A DNA stretch of 64,000 bases from Arcuatula senhousia (GCA_963971305.1 OZ020304.1:22651755-22715754), one strand, 5' to 3'. Shown: positions 12,701 through 27,700, counted from the stretch's first letter. A program made the numbers and translations. The notes: generated by a model not told the origin, from the sequence alone.

Positions 12701-15700
12701 CCCTAAAATAACCTTTTTCATGTTTTTGGCCTTTAGAATGAAAACTATAGCAGATAGAGAAAAGCTGTTGCTTGCTTAAATGTTCAGCGCATAAAGCTCT
12801 ACAAAATTCTCCGTAGGGTTGAAGTTGTCAGATGACCCCTTATAGGGGTTACGGCCCCTAAAATAACGGTTTTTCGTGTTTTTGGCATATAGAATGAAAA
12901 CTATAGTAGATAAAGAAAAAACTTTTGCTTGCTTAAATGTTCAGCTCATTTAGCTCTACAAAAAATAGGGTTGACATCAAGACCAGGTGAGCGATTTAGG
13001 CTCCTGGTAGCCTCTTGTTTATTGTTACAAAAAACTTATATTTTATTTTTAAAAAGAAATCTGAAATGATCAGTTTCAGTTTGATATTTTACTTTCATGA
13101 AACTTTGAATATTGATACATCATGAAATGAATTGAGCACATACTTAAGGTCTTGAATATCAATGTTCTATTAACAATCCTTACTTGCATTAACAAAATAG
13201 AAATAACTTCCCAGAAAAACATATATATATGTAGGCTACAAATTGTTTAAATATTGTGTTTTAGTTTGTAAAATTGATATCGTCTGATTTATTTTACAGG
13301 TAGCCGAAATGAGTGACACAGGTACTGTGATTGGTGACCTTGTAACAGAAGACCCTGATGAAGGTCAAACTTTTACTTACAGTGTGGTCAAGGATGCAGA
13401 TGGAAGGTTTAGCTTGGAAGGGGGAACTTTAAAGGTAAATTTATCTAGAAAATTCTAGACTTTTGCAGGCATATTCCTTTTAAAAGGGTGCTTATTCAAC
13501 TTTAAAGATTTAGAAAGTTAATATTTTGCTGGATTTCATGGAGTGAAAAATCCAGCTTATGAAACGGTGAACGTTGGGCAGTGGGAGGTCAGGCACTGTC
13601 GGGGAAGAAATTTTTCTAATAGTTTTCTCAGCAACCACTAATCACAGCCACTTAGTATTTGGTATACAGCATCTTGGCGGGTTCCCATAACGTGGGATTT
13701 AATTTATGTCTGTCGTTCACCTGGTTCTTGTTTAATGAAATCCTGCCATTTTTGACTTGGACAGATTTTTTCCTCATAGAATTGGAAAGCAAATAGAAAA
13801 TGTCTTTATGATATAGAAAGAATTGCAACTTTTATGTTCAAGAATGAGTTTCAATAAGCTGTATAGAATAACAAGAACTTCAATCGAATAAAATTTGCTT
13901 TTTAGAATTTAAATGGTATCTAGTGAATTTGGTTAGGGTTAGAATCTTTCAAAATTTTATTTTCATTTTTTTCCCAAGAACATTGAATGATAAGCATTTT
14001 AGATAATAATCTAAGAAAAAAACATACTTTGTAACATAAAGATCTAAATTAAGTTTCTCTTATTTAGGTCAAATCTAAAGGAGATGAATGTGACACTCTT
14101 GGTAATGAAAAGTGTCTGCTGGACTATGAATCTGAAGTCAGCCATTCTATTGTTGTCATGGTGACAGATAGTGGCAATCCACCAATCAAAAAGGAGTTTA
14201 CATTAATTGTTGATGTAGAAGATGTAAATGACCCTCCATATAACCTTGCCTTGAAAGCTGAAAGTCTGCCCGAGAATTTAAGGGTGGAAAGCAAAGTTGC
14301 CACATTTATGGTATGTAAGGATACAAAATAAGTCTCCTGAATTTTCTATACAAGATCTTACATCAAACATTGGGTCATAACATTGCTAAAATGTGTACAC
14401 ATAAATGACAATTAAATTTTCATATAAGTTCAAGCTTTATTTAGAAAATAGTGATTAAAAAAAAATATTATGTTTATATGTTTTGATTGGTGCAAAGTCT
14501 TTAATAAGTCATTGGGATCAAATTCTATCTTTTGGTCACCATTTATCATGAAATTCCAAAAGTAAAATATTTTTATCTACAGGTTAGTGATCAGGACCCA
14601 GATGAAGTGTATGTTTTCACCATAACATCACAAGCAGACGACACATTTATAGTGGTTGATAATACTATCATACTCAGTAAACCATTAGACTATGAGGCCA
14701 AATCCAGTTATACTATAACTGTGGAGGCTTCAGATAGCAGAACAGATCCTAAAAAGGTGAATTATTGGATCCATTTTATAAGTACATCTCACGAAAGTGA
14801 GGGGGCTTATGTGATATCCCCAGCGTCGGTGGTCACAGGTGTCCGCAACGACTTACAGAAGAATGGTTAAGATCCATACACGCTTACTGACAAGTGTCAC
14901 ATCAGTGATATTAGTATGGTAGGTGCACCTAGTGATGATAGGCACAATGCATGCTTCGGATGCTGGCTGTGACCTATATTTTCTGCCTGGATGACCACTA
15001 ACAGAAGAATGGTTAAAGTACACACCCGCTTACTGACAAATACCACATCATCTAATAGGTATGGTAAGGTGCACCTAGAGATGGTTAGAAAGATGCATGC
15101 TTCAGATGCTGGCTGTGACTTGCTTGGATTGAGCCCTTAAAATTTTGGAAAGTTAAAGTCAATTCCCACTTATTGACAATACTGCACAACAAGATGAGCT
15201 TCGTAATCGATGGATTACATGTTTGACATATATAGTAGATTTTAAGACGAGCTGTTCTTTCGTTGAAAATTCAATAAAATATTGAAGTTAATGAATTAGA
15301 AGAAAATAAAAAAAAAACATCAAAAAGATAATAATGTCATTAATGAGATGCGGAAATTTTAAATAAGTTGTGAGAAGCCAGCGATTTTAAAAGAAAACTA
15401 GTGGTTGGTGCTCTCTGTCTTGTCAGTTTCTGAAAACTGATTTTCAAATACTTAAAGGATAAATGAGATATGGAATTAAATCAGTACATGTAATAATAGT
15501 CTACACAGAAAAAAATGCACCATAAGTATATAAAACATGTATTTTTAACACGTAAATTATGCCTGTAAAACCATGTGTAAAACAAATGTTTTTTTACCAT
15601 GTGTAAAACCTCCCACATGAAATACATATGTTTTTAAACGCATCTTTATCATATGTACTACATATGTTAAACACGTTTTTTGTATACATATCTACCACAC

Positions 15701-18700
15701 TACATGTGAACTAATACATGTGTTTTTATACCAGGCGTAAAACATATGAAAAAACATATGTAAACCATATGTATTTTTACATAAATGTATGTTTCACATG
15801 AAGGTCTTCAAAGTATGTTTTACATATGTAAACCATATGTATTTTTACATACATGTATGTTTCACATGAAGGTCTTCAAGGTATGTTTTACATATGTGAA
15901 ATACGCCTGTAAAACATATGTTTTATATATGTAAAACTTATGGTGCATTTTTTCCTGTGTAACATAATTGTATTTGAAGAAAAAATGTTACAGCATGAAT
16001 CAATATATTTTCAGACCTCAAAAGAATTTGTTCTGTCTGTAACAAATGTAAATGAACCACCATATAACCTTGGACTTCTACCAGTGTCTGGCAAGACTAC
16101 TGATTTCCCTACCAATCAGCCAATCATTGATGAGAACCAGCCTACAGACACACTGATTGGTCAATTGGTTGTGCTAGACCATGATGCAACAGATGTTGTT
16201 ACCTTTACAACAAGTTCAACAAATGTCAAGCTGTACAACCAAAAGTGCATACCAGTCACCCAGGTAAGACTTTAACACTTTGTTATTATACCCCCTGTCT
16301 CTCCGTCTGTCTGTCTGTTCGTCTGTCCACATACTGCATAAGGGCTTCTCCTTCTAAACTGCTTTACAGATTTTGATGAAACTTAACATGAAGTACATCA
16401 TTTGTAGATGTGCATGAAGAAATTTCATCATTCAGGGGAGATAATCAGACTTAGACTTTTTAAATATAGTATTCAATGTGAGACCACATATGCACACAAC
16501 AACTCTTAAACCACTTGACAAAATTTTTATGAAACTTAACATGAAGGAAGTACATCATATTTATATGTGCATGATGAATTTTCATTGCTCTCATATATCA
16601 TTCAGGGGAGATAATTAATTAGACTTAGACTTTTTGAATGCAGTTTTCAATTGGAGACCTCATAAGCGCAACTACTCCTAAACTAATTTAAGTTATGTCC
16701 CTTTGAACTTAAGAATTTACTGGGAATCCTATTTTTTTTTCCATTTCATCTCTTTTTATACCCCTGCCTGGGAGAAGAGTAGGGTATACTGGTTTACCTC
16801 TGTCCATCCTTCTGTCCACAATGTAATTTTTATAACAGTTTTCTTTGCAAGTACAAATCACAGTGACTTGGAATTTGGTATTTGACTTCGGTTTTGTGTG
16901 ATGACACTTCACTAAATCATTATTGTTTGAAGCGAGTGTTCTATAGAGAGATCCTTTACCGTCCTTTTGTTTGTCCTTGTTTTTTGTCTTAGGTTCTCTC
17001 TAGTGGAATTGGACTTTGATCGATTTGATTTTTATTGTGTGTTTAGTTTTTGTGCTTTGTCTTGGAATATTGATAGGGGGAAGGTTGGGCCCAAAAAACT
17101 AGTTTAACTCGCCACATATTACATGTGCCTGTCCTAAGCCAGGAATCTTTGACAAAGCTTTTGTTTGTACTTGTCTTTTTGATGTTTTATGTTCCTTGTT
17201 TAAGAAGGGGGTCTATCCGTGACTATTTCAGGGCTGGATTTGAATTATATGCATTTTATTTAGACCATGGGCCAATTGCAGAACTGCGAGCAGTGCCAAA
17301 TGGCCTCGTTGAAGGCTGCTGGCGGTTGTTCATTGTGGTTTTTCTAAATTGCCGTTTAATTGTGGGCTGTGTCGCGTACACTTATTCCACATCTCATTAT
17401 TTTCTATTCAGTATGAAGTCCTTTATCGTGAGTACGGAAATTAGGTCTGTCAGATATATACTTCCTGTTTACTGGCCTTTTTTACTGAAATTTCAACATT
17501 ACTAGTCTATCTGTTAAATTTCATTACAGTTTTCTCAGCAAGTACTCATCACAGGGACTTGATCATTTTATATTTAATTGATTTTCTACCGAGGATATAG
17601 TCATTATGTCACCTGCAATTTGTTGCAAATTTATTAATTATATGTTAAGACATTGATATTTGGGGGCAAAAAAGGGTCTTAGAGCCCCTTCCCCTTTCTC
17701 GTATTAATTTTTATAAATGAACAAGTTCTTAAAGTATTGACTATGGAAATCATAACACTTGTTCTAAGAAAACCATATCAAAAACACAGTAACAATTCAT
17801 GAACCTGAATGAAATACCCCATATTAAAAATATAATCCATACTTGCCTTCTGCTTACAACTTGAACTGTCTTTGTTGGAACTTTACTTCACTCATCCATC
17901 AACCACATTTCCAAATTTACTTTCTTCATTTTCCACAATTTAATGTTTTTACTAAATATACTTATCACTAAAAGCACTAAGATTTAATCGAAAACAGAGT
18001 ACTGTTTAGTAACCAGGAAAATGAGCTCGATTCTGATTGATTTGTAACCAGCTACAGCAGAGTCATTTACAAAGAGTAATAAATAGGTTAGCCAGTTGGG
18101 TTTTGCAATTATTACAAATTGTTAATTTAGTTTGTGATAATCACCAATTGTGAATATCATTAACACTAATTGATATTTGCAATTATCAAAGCTTGGTGAA
18201 TTGCAATTATCACCACTTGTCAAATTGCAATTATCACCACTAAGCGAAATGCAATTATCACCATTAGAGAAGAACTATCACCACTTGGCAAATTGCAAAT
18301 TATTACCATTTGGGTGTTGCTATTTATTATCACTTATGATGACCACCATTTGGGATTTGCAATTATCACCATTTAGCAAATTGCAATTATCACCACTCAT
18401 ATTGCAATTATCACCACTTAGCAAATTGCAATTATCGCCATTTGGGGGTTGCTATTATCACCATTTGGCAAATTGCAATTATCACCACTCATATTGCAAT
18501 TATCACCACTTAGCATATTGCAATTATCACCACTTATGATGAAATAGGTTAGCCAGTTGGGTTTTGCAATTATTACAAATTGTTAATTTAGTTTGTGATA
18601 ATCACCAATTGTGAATATCATTAACACTAATTGATATTTGCAATTATCAAAGCTTGGTGAATTGCAATTATCACCACTTGTCAAATTGCAATTATCACCA

Positions 18701-21700
18701 CTAAGCGAAATGCAATTATCACCATTAGAGAAGAACTATCACCACTTGGCAAATTGCAAATTATTATCATTTGGGTGTTGCTATTTATTATCACTTATGA
18801 TGACCACCATTTGGGATTTGCAATTATCACCATTTAGCAAATTGCAATTATCACCACTCATATTGCAATTATCACCACTTAGCAAATTGCAATTATCGCC
18901 ATTTGGGGGTTGCTATTATCACCATTTGGCAAATTGCAATTATCACCACTCATATTGCAATCATCACCACTTAGCATATTGCAATTATCACCACTTATGA
19001 TGACCACCATTTGGGATTTGCAATTATCACCATTTGGCAAATTGCAATTATCACCACTTGGCAAATTGCAATTATCACCACTAGGGAAGAACTACCACCA
19101 CTTGGCAAATTGCAATTATCACCATTTGGGGGTTGTTATTATCACCACTTATGATGACCATCATTTGGTATTTGCAATTATCACCATTTGGCAAATTGCA
19201 ATTATCATCACTCAAAGACCGTTATTGTCACCCCTTGATGATTTGCAATTATCACCACCCGGTGAATTGCTATATCACCATTTAGCAAATGGCAAATTGC
19301 AATTATCACCATTTGGCAAAATGCAATTATCACCATTTAGCAAATTGCAATTATCATCACCATTTGGCAAATTGCAATTATCACCATTTGGGGGTTGTTA
19401 TTATCACCACTTATGATGACCATCATTTGGTATTTGCAATTATCACCATTTGGCAAATTGCAATTATCATCACTCAAAGACCGTTATTGTCACCCCTTGA
19501 TGATTTGCAATTATCACCACCCGGTGAATTGCAATTATCACCATTTAGCAAATTGCAATTATCACCATTTAGCAAATTGCAATTATCATCACCATTTGGC
19601 AAATTGCAATTATCACCACAAATTGCAATTATCACCACTCAAAAGATTGCAATTATCACCACTTGGCAAATTGCATCTCCACTTGGTAATTGCAATTATC
19701 TCCATTTGGGATTTGCAATTATCACCACTAGGGAAGAATTGCACTTATCACCAATAGGGAATAATTGCAATTATCACCACTGATTACCACTTGGGTGAAT
19801 GACAATTATCACAAGTTGGTTTCTTTAATTTGGGAATTGCAATTATCACAAATATTAAGTTGCAATTGTCACCACCTAGAATTTTACAATTACTATTACT
19901 TGGTGAATTGTTATTATCACCAATTAGAAATTGCATTTATCACCAATTGGTGTTTGCAATCAATTCCCCACCCATTAGTGCCAATTATCTCCAATTTGAA
20001 TTTTCTACACCAATATGGAGTAGCCAAAAGCAAGTGGTAATAATTGAAAATCCCAATTGGTGATAATTGAAAATATATAACTAATTGGGATTTGCAAATA
20101 TCACTTAATAAATACTACCTTCATTGTAACCCCCCAAAAAATACACCCGGTCTGTCTTATGTGGTATGTGTTAGCCTCAGTTTCCCACATTTTTTTTTCT
20201 AAACGCTTGTAGATCATAAACTTGTTTATAACTAATTTTTTAACTTATTTTTGGTATGTTAGTCTACCCTGATTAGTGCAGATCAAATTCATGTTTCATG
20301 CAAGTCCGCAATCTTTTACGGGAGTTATGGACCTTTTAACTTTGAAAATTCACTGAAATTTAAGTTTTCCACATTTTTTATATTCTAAATTGTTGTAGAT
20401 CATAAATTAGTTTTTGCTATGTGAATCTCCATGATGAGTTACAGATACATTTTAGGTTTTGTTCTGGTCTGCTAAAATTTACAACTTTGAACTTTTGAAA
20501 AATGACTGAAAATTTGTTTCCTACACTTGTTTCTCATTGTTTATATACTCATGGATAAAAGAAACTGTGCATGTCTATTGGAAATCAAGTGTACCCAAAT
20601 TTCTCTTAATCAGAAAATCGTAAAAATACAGTTATCGAGTTGAAATTTCCACTGAATGAGTGGACCTGGCAGATCATTTTTGGGTAAAAATCCGAAAAAA
20701 ATTAATTCCAGTTTCTGAGATTCAAAAAACCACTTTTTTAACCCAAAAATGAAAAAAAATCAAGATTTTCACTCAAAAGGATGAGGGGCATTAAGAGCCA
20801 AAATTGGCCCAAGAATATGTAGTTGTTCCAAATATTATAATATTTATAAGAAATATCAATTTATATGTGGTTGCAAAGAAAACACACAAAAGAAGGCAAA
20901 CTTTGTTCATTGTGATGTAATAATGACATCACATTTAGCGGTATAACTTGGCAAAATAGAAAAAAATCTGCGCAATTTTGAATGGTTTGAGAGCATATTT
21001 TCCTTTAGAAAACATTGAGCGCATGAAAACAACAACTTCAAACTTTCAGAAATGATAGATTTCACCATTTTACACATTTCATCCAAGTATGAAGTTGTTG
21101 TTGAGATGTGCCCATCTATTTCAAGACCACAAAGTGTGTAAAATTCAGCAAAAACCAATGGAATTCGGAAAATTTCTTTAATTCATAGCTTTTTCAGGTG
21201 ACCAATTGGCATAACAACTAAACAGATATGACAAATGCTTATCATTTTATTTAAGCCTAATAGTTGATCAATGTTTCAACAATTTTAGACTGTGTGCTCA
21301 TTTTTAATTTCATGGTAAATTTTGGGCCAAAAATGGTTCTTATTGCCAATCATCCTTTAACTTGTTAACATTCAACCACTAAAAGGAGTAACGTTTTTGG
21401 TGAAAAGCAGCTAAGAAAACTAAATTTCAAAAACGTGTTTCCAAAGTGTGATTTTGTGAATTTCAAATTGACAGTACCTGATTTCAAACTGCAAACAAAA
21501 CATCTTTTAGGGGTCTAAAAATGAAACTTTTTGTCCAGATCTTGAGAAAAATGATTTTGCAATACTTTTGTGATGAAATGTATCAAATACTAAATAAAAT
21601 TTTGAATTTGTGATTTTTCAAAGTGATGCACAGTTTCTTTTTCCATTAGTATAGATAATAGATTGAGTTTGTTTTGTTTCACTATTTTTTTTCAGATTTA

Positions 21701-24700
21701 CAAAATGTATTACCATTTGAACACTGAAATTTGGGACAGGTAGGGGACTATGTATTGTTGTTTTGCAATACTCTCAGAATGCTTGTAGTTACTATGATAT
21801 TATCACCAAAATCAATTGAATATATCCACAACTTAGGAAAAGGTTGTTATCACAACAAAGGTTGGCATGCTTATCCATTATTGTATATAATGTAAGAATT
21901 TTTTTATATTGTAAAATTAAATCATACTTTTTTATTAATTTTACTTCATATTTGAGGATTATTATGATCAAAGGAATGACTGAGTTTATTTATTGGTTGT
22001 CAATCTTTATTGTAACAACAACAGTTATAGAATTTTTTTTCTATCAAACTAATTTGTCTTTTAATCATCCAAAATAATAAAAGTCATGAAGAATCAGATT
22101 TTTTTGTCATTTTATATAGTGTTTTTCATTTTCTGACTCACTTTGAATTTCTTATAATTTTGGTGAAGAGATGTATTGTATGAGTTATATTCTAAAATAA
22201 TAAATATAAGACCTAAAATGATACAACAAAGTATATAATTTATCAAAAAAGAAAGAGTCTGGCAATAAGGTAATAAATGATTTAAAATGGATATAGATCT
22301 ACTAGTTACTCTGTCATTTTTGAATGATTTAAAGACAAAATTAATTTGAAATTAATGTGAAAAGTTTATTACCATGATGGTTGTTGTTGTTATTAAAACA
22401 AGTAGTAATAGACCATCTTTGTCTATTTTAGATCATATATTAATATTTTCAGAATATATCTGATACTTAATAGCCAAAATTGTAAGAAAAAATATTCAAA
22501 ACTTTTCAAAATAGTCTGAAAATGAAAGACTAGTTCACACTAAAGTATGTCTCACCTACCGGCACCATCGGAAGTTAAAAAAAAAAATTGTTGCTTTATT
22601 CTATATTTCTTAATTTTCATCATTTTTAAACTGTTGTGTTAATATCAAATTTGAACTCTCAAATTTCTCAAAATACCAAAGAAATAAAGAAATGGAACAG
22701 TCGCACAAAACAGCTTATCCCCTTACCCGTTCATTCCTCTACCACTTTCAGAGATATGGACCTTAACCAAAACTTTAAATTGAGTCATTCATGTGGAAAA
22801 TGAAGGTCAAGGTAACTTAATTTTGGTAGGGATGCTGGTTACAATTCAAAATGTACCCAGTGACTAAATATTATTTTTCAATTCCTTGCAATTGTCAAGA
22901 TAATGACCTAAACCAAAATTTATTCTGAGTCATTCATGCAGAAAAAGTTGGTCAAGGTGACCTTATTTTGGTTAGTATGCTGGTAACAATTCAAGATGTA
23001 TCCACTGGCACAATGTGATCTCTCTATCACTTGCAGTTGCTGAGATATGGACCTCAAACTAAACTTTAACCTGAGTCATTCATCCGGAAAATGTAGGTCA
23101 AGGTGACCTACCATCAAAGATGTACCCACTGTTAAACAAGAGTTCACACTAAAGTATGTCTCGCCTGCCGGCACCATTGGGACACTTTGTTATTCCTCAA
23201 ACACAATCAAACTACTATTGGGCGTATGCATCATACCAAGTTTCATCAACATGGAGTTATAGTTATTTATAGATCTGTAGACGCTCAAAAAACTTATCAC
23301 TGCTAATACATGTATTGCAAATTTTCAAAGTCGTTCAACCTGAAAATCAAGGTCAAGGTCAAAAGATGGGGATGCAACTGAACTTAACTAAGTTTCATCA
23401 ACCTAGGACTTATAGTGCTTGAGATATAGAGGTGCTCGCAAAACCTTTACATTGCTATCCTATGTATTGAAAATTGTCAAAGTCACTCAACTGGAAAATC
23501 AAGGTCAAGGTCAGAATACTACTTGGACATAGTCATACCAAGTTTCATCAACCTAGGACTTATAGTTCTGATATGGAGGAGCTCATAAAACATTAAAATA
23601 AAAGTTAACGGCGCCACTGCGGTCGCCATTCCTTATGTCTCGCTCCGCTTCGCAGGCGAAACAAAAATTGAGGATGCAGCTGTAACATTCTAGATCTGAC
23701 GCAACAACATATTTTGTTTCATTAACCTTAAACTTATAGTTTATAGTTTCTGAGATATGAAAGTGCTAATAAAACCTTCTGCTATTATATGAAGTGAAAC
23801 TTGTTGGTCACTCAACCAGAAAATCAAGGTCAAAAGATGGGGATGCAGCTTTGCTAAGCTACTACTGCATACCAAGTTTCATCACCCTACGACTTATAGT
23901 TCTTAAGATAAGGAGGTGCTCATATAACTTTAACATGGAAAGTTAATGCTGCTGCTAAGAAGTATAATAAACCAAACTTGGATTTCATTTTACAATAAAA
24001 CAGTTATGACCATATCCAACCATTATTGCTGTTACAACCAATATTGTTACAGTGAAAACTGTCCAAACCGAACCCTGACAAAACTGAATTTCACATCAAA
24101 CCAAACAAATTCTAAAGTCCCTTAGAATTTTTAATAAGAAGTAAAGTAATTTAACCTATTAAAACCGAATACTGTCCAAACCGAATACCGAACTGTTTTT
24201 TATTATAGCCCCCGAAAACAAAGTTTGGGGGGGTATATAGGAAACACCCTGTCTGTCTGTCCGTCCGTCCGTCCTTCCGTCTGTCTGTCCGTCTGTCTGT
24301 CCACATAACTCGTAAGCGCTTCTCCTCCTAAACCGCTTGAAGGATTTTCATGAAACTTTACCAAAAGGAAGTACATCATATGTAGATGTGCATGAATAAT
24401 TTTCATTGCTCTTGGATATCATTCAAGGGAGATAATTGGACTTAGACTTTTTAGATACATTATTCAATGGGAAACTTTACATGAAGGAAGTACATCATAT
24501 GTAGATGTGCATGAGGAATTTTCATCGCAATCAGACATCATTCAGGGGAGATAATTGGACTTAGACTTTTTAAATACATTATACAATGGGAAACCTCGTA
24601 AGCGCTTCTCCTCCTAAAACGCTTGAAGGATTTTGATGAAACTTTACCTAAAGGAAGAACATCATATGTAGATGTGCATGAAGAATTTTCATCGCAATCA

Positions 24701-27700
24701 GACATCATTCAGGGGAGATGATTGGACTTTGACTTTTTAAATACATTATTCAATGGGAAACCTCGTAAGCGCAACTCCTCTTAAAACCTTGGATGGATTT
24801 TGTTGAAACTTTACATGAAGATAGAACATCATCTGTAGATGTGCATGAAGAATTTGTACTGCTCTCGGTTATCATCGTGGGGAGATAATTGGACTTGAGA
24901 TTTTTCTTTTACAGTACAGAGTCCAATATGAAGCGGGGGGTATCCTTTTGTGAGCTCGCTCACAGTATTACTTGTTCCCTTTGTTTCATTAATGTTGTTA
25001 TAAAAACTTGTCTTTACTGAACTCATCTGAGCAAAAGGATTAATCTTTTGTACAAACAAATTTAACATGCCAGTAATGTATGGCTTTGATAATCTGTTAT
25101 TGACACTTATATGTTGTTTAAATGTTAATTAAATGAAATGACCCGAGCTGTCAAAATAATAATGATATGGTTATTAAAGCAGTTATATGAATAATGTTTT
25201 GATAACAATGAGTTTAACGAATCTTCTGATGTTTGTATGGCTTGATTGTGACCAAAGATTAGCTTCATAATTTAATTAATATGACAAAATTTTATTTTGA
25301 TGAACCCCATAAAAATATTATAAAAAATGACAAATAATTCATTTTGTTTGTACAAAAAGATTGTATTTTTTACACTGTGCTCTCAGTTAAGAAAATGTTA
25401 ATGCTTCACTTGATTCCAGAATATGTCATTATAGTGTTATATCCTTTCCTTATTTGTTCACATAATTTCAAGTTTCTTTATCTATTGTCCATTTCCATTT
25501 GTAACCAAACATTTGGACAGGTTTCACTGTATAAACAAGTGTGCCCACTAAAAGTATGTCTCGCCTGCCTACACCATAACTTAAATGAACTACCTAAGCT
25601 TTCATTTCTTGATATTAGTACAAAAAGTGACTGTATACCCAATATCAGCTAGCTATTATACTTTTCAAGCAATTCATTGTCCACACAAGTTATTATACCC
25701 CCCGCAAACAAAGTTTGGGGGGGTATATAGGAAACACCCTGTCTGTCCGTCCGTCTGTCCGTCTGTCCGTCTGTCTGTCCACATAACTCGTAAGCGCTTC
25801 TCCTCCTAAACCGCTTGAAGGATTTTCATGAAACTTTACCAAAAGGAAGTACATCATATGTAGATGTGCATGAATAATTTTCATTGCTCTTGGATATCAT
25901 TCAAGGGAGATAATTGGACTTAGACTTTTTAGATACATTATTCAATGGGAAACTTTACATGAAGGAAGTACATCATATGTAGATGTGCATGAGGAATTTT
26001 CATCGCAATCAGACATCATTCAGGGGAGATAATTGGACTTAGACTTTTTAAATACATTATACAATGGGAAACCTCGTAAGCGCTTCTCCTCCTAAAACGC
26101 TTGAAGGATTTTGATGAAACTTTACCTAAAGGAAGAACATCATATGTAGATGTGCATGAAGAATTTTCATCGCAATCAGACATCATTCAGGGGAGATGAT
26201 TGGACTTTGACTTTTTAAATACATTATTCAATGGGAAACCTCGTAAGCGCAAATGGGAGACCTCGTAAGCGCAACTCCTCCTAAACCGCTTAAAGGATTT
26301 TGATGAAACTTTACATGAAGGAAGTACATCATATGTAGATGTGCATGAGGAATTTTCATTGCAATCAGACATCATTCAGGGGAGATAATTGGACTTAGAC
26401 TTTTTAAATACATTATACAGTGGGAAACCTCGTAAGCGCTTCTCCTCCTAAAACGCTTGAAGGATTTTGATGAAACTTTACCTAAAGGAAGAACATCATA
26501 TGTAGATGTGCATGAAGAATTTTCATCGCAATCAAACATCATTCAGGGGAGATGATTGGACTTTGACTTTTTAAATACATTATTCAATGGGAAACCTCGT
26601 AAGCGCAACTCCTCTTAAAACCTTGGATGGATTTTGTTGAAACTTTACATGAAGATAGAACATCATCTGTAGATGTGCATGAAGAATTTGTACTGCTCTC
26701 GGTTATCATCGTGGGGAGATAATTGGACTTGAGATTTTTCTTTTACAGTACAGAGTCCAATATGAAGCGGGGGGTATCCTTTTGTGAGCTCGCTCACAGT
26801 ATTACTTGTTCCCTTTGTTTCATTAATGTTGTTATAAAAACTTGTCTTTACTGAACTCATCTGAGCAAAAGGATTAATCTTTTGTACAAACAAATTTAAC
26901 ATGCCAGTGTTGTATGGCTTTGATAATCTGTTATTGACACTTATATGTTGTTTAAATGTTAATTAAATGAAATGACCCGAGCTGTCAAAATAATAATGAT
27001 ATGGTTATTAAAGCAGTTATATGAATAATGTTTTGATAACAATGAGTTTCACGAATCTTCTGATGTTTGTATGGTTTGATTGTGACCAAAGATTAGCTTA
27101 ATAATTTAATTAATATGACAAAATTTTATTTTGATGAACCCCATAAAAATATTATAAAAAATGACAAATAATTCATTTTGTTTGTACAAAAAGATTGTAT
27201 TTTTTACACTGTGCTCTCAGTTAAGAAAATGTTAATGCTTCACTTGATTCCAGAATATGTCATTATAGTGTTATATCCTTTCCTTATTTGTTCACATAAT
27301 TTCAAGTTTCTTTATCTATTGTCCATTTCCATTTGTAACCAAACATTTGGACAGGTTTCACTGTATAAACAAGTGTGCCCACTAAAAGTATGTCTCGCCT
27401 GCCTACACCATAACTTAAATGAACTACCTAAGCTTTCATTTCTTGATATTAGTACAAAAAGTGACTGTATACCCAATATCAGCTAGCTATTATACTTTTC
27501 AAGCAATTCATTGTCCACACAAGTTATTATACCCCCCGCAAACAAAGTTTGGGGGGGTATATAGGAAACACCCTGTCCGTCTGTCCGTCTGTCCGTCCAT
27601 CCGTCTGTCTACATAACTCGTAAGCGCTTCTTCTCCTAAACCGCTGGGAGGATTTTCCTGAAACTTTAGATGAAGGAAGTACATCATATGAAGATGTGCA

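Larger units (their letters stand above)
24202..27527. repeat. Segmental tandem duplication: H3 plus 717-bp spacer, twice
   Basis: The block from the H3 left end to 25692 is repeated at 25693-27527. The spacer (24976-25692 and 26811-27527) is almost identical, at an offset of about 1834 bp. Copy 2 is ~344 bp longer because it has extra internal H3 units (about 26237-26580). A third H3 follows at 27528 but with a different downstream flank. Each spacer contains an H5 5' end (TGTCTCGCCTGCC near 25557 and 27391). Confidence 0.85.

Noticed and set aside
17125..17505. 126-codon frame as a membrane protein gene
   Set aside because: It lies in a dispersed repeat and its hydrophobic look comes from T-rich sequence; no start context or domain supports it.
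18177..19783. Open frames of 120-168 codons in the minisatellite
   Set aside because: They are low-complexity translations (QLSPL, NYHHL repeats) that follow from a periodic array without stops; identical frames recur with the 461-bp repeat.
18081..20060. CRISPR-like array
   Set aside because: The units are continuous, degenerate and lack unique spacers, there are no cas genes and the DNA is eukaryotic.
24829..25068. Pairs of identical frames at 24829/26663 and 25344/27178 as duplicated genes
   Set aside because: Their identity is explained by the H3-plus-spacer tandem duplication; the frames have no domain features.
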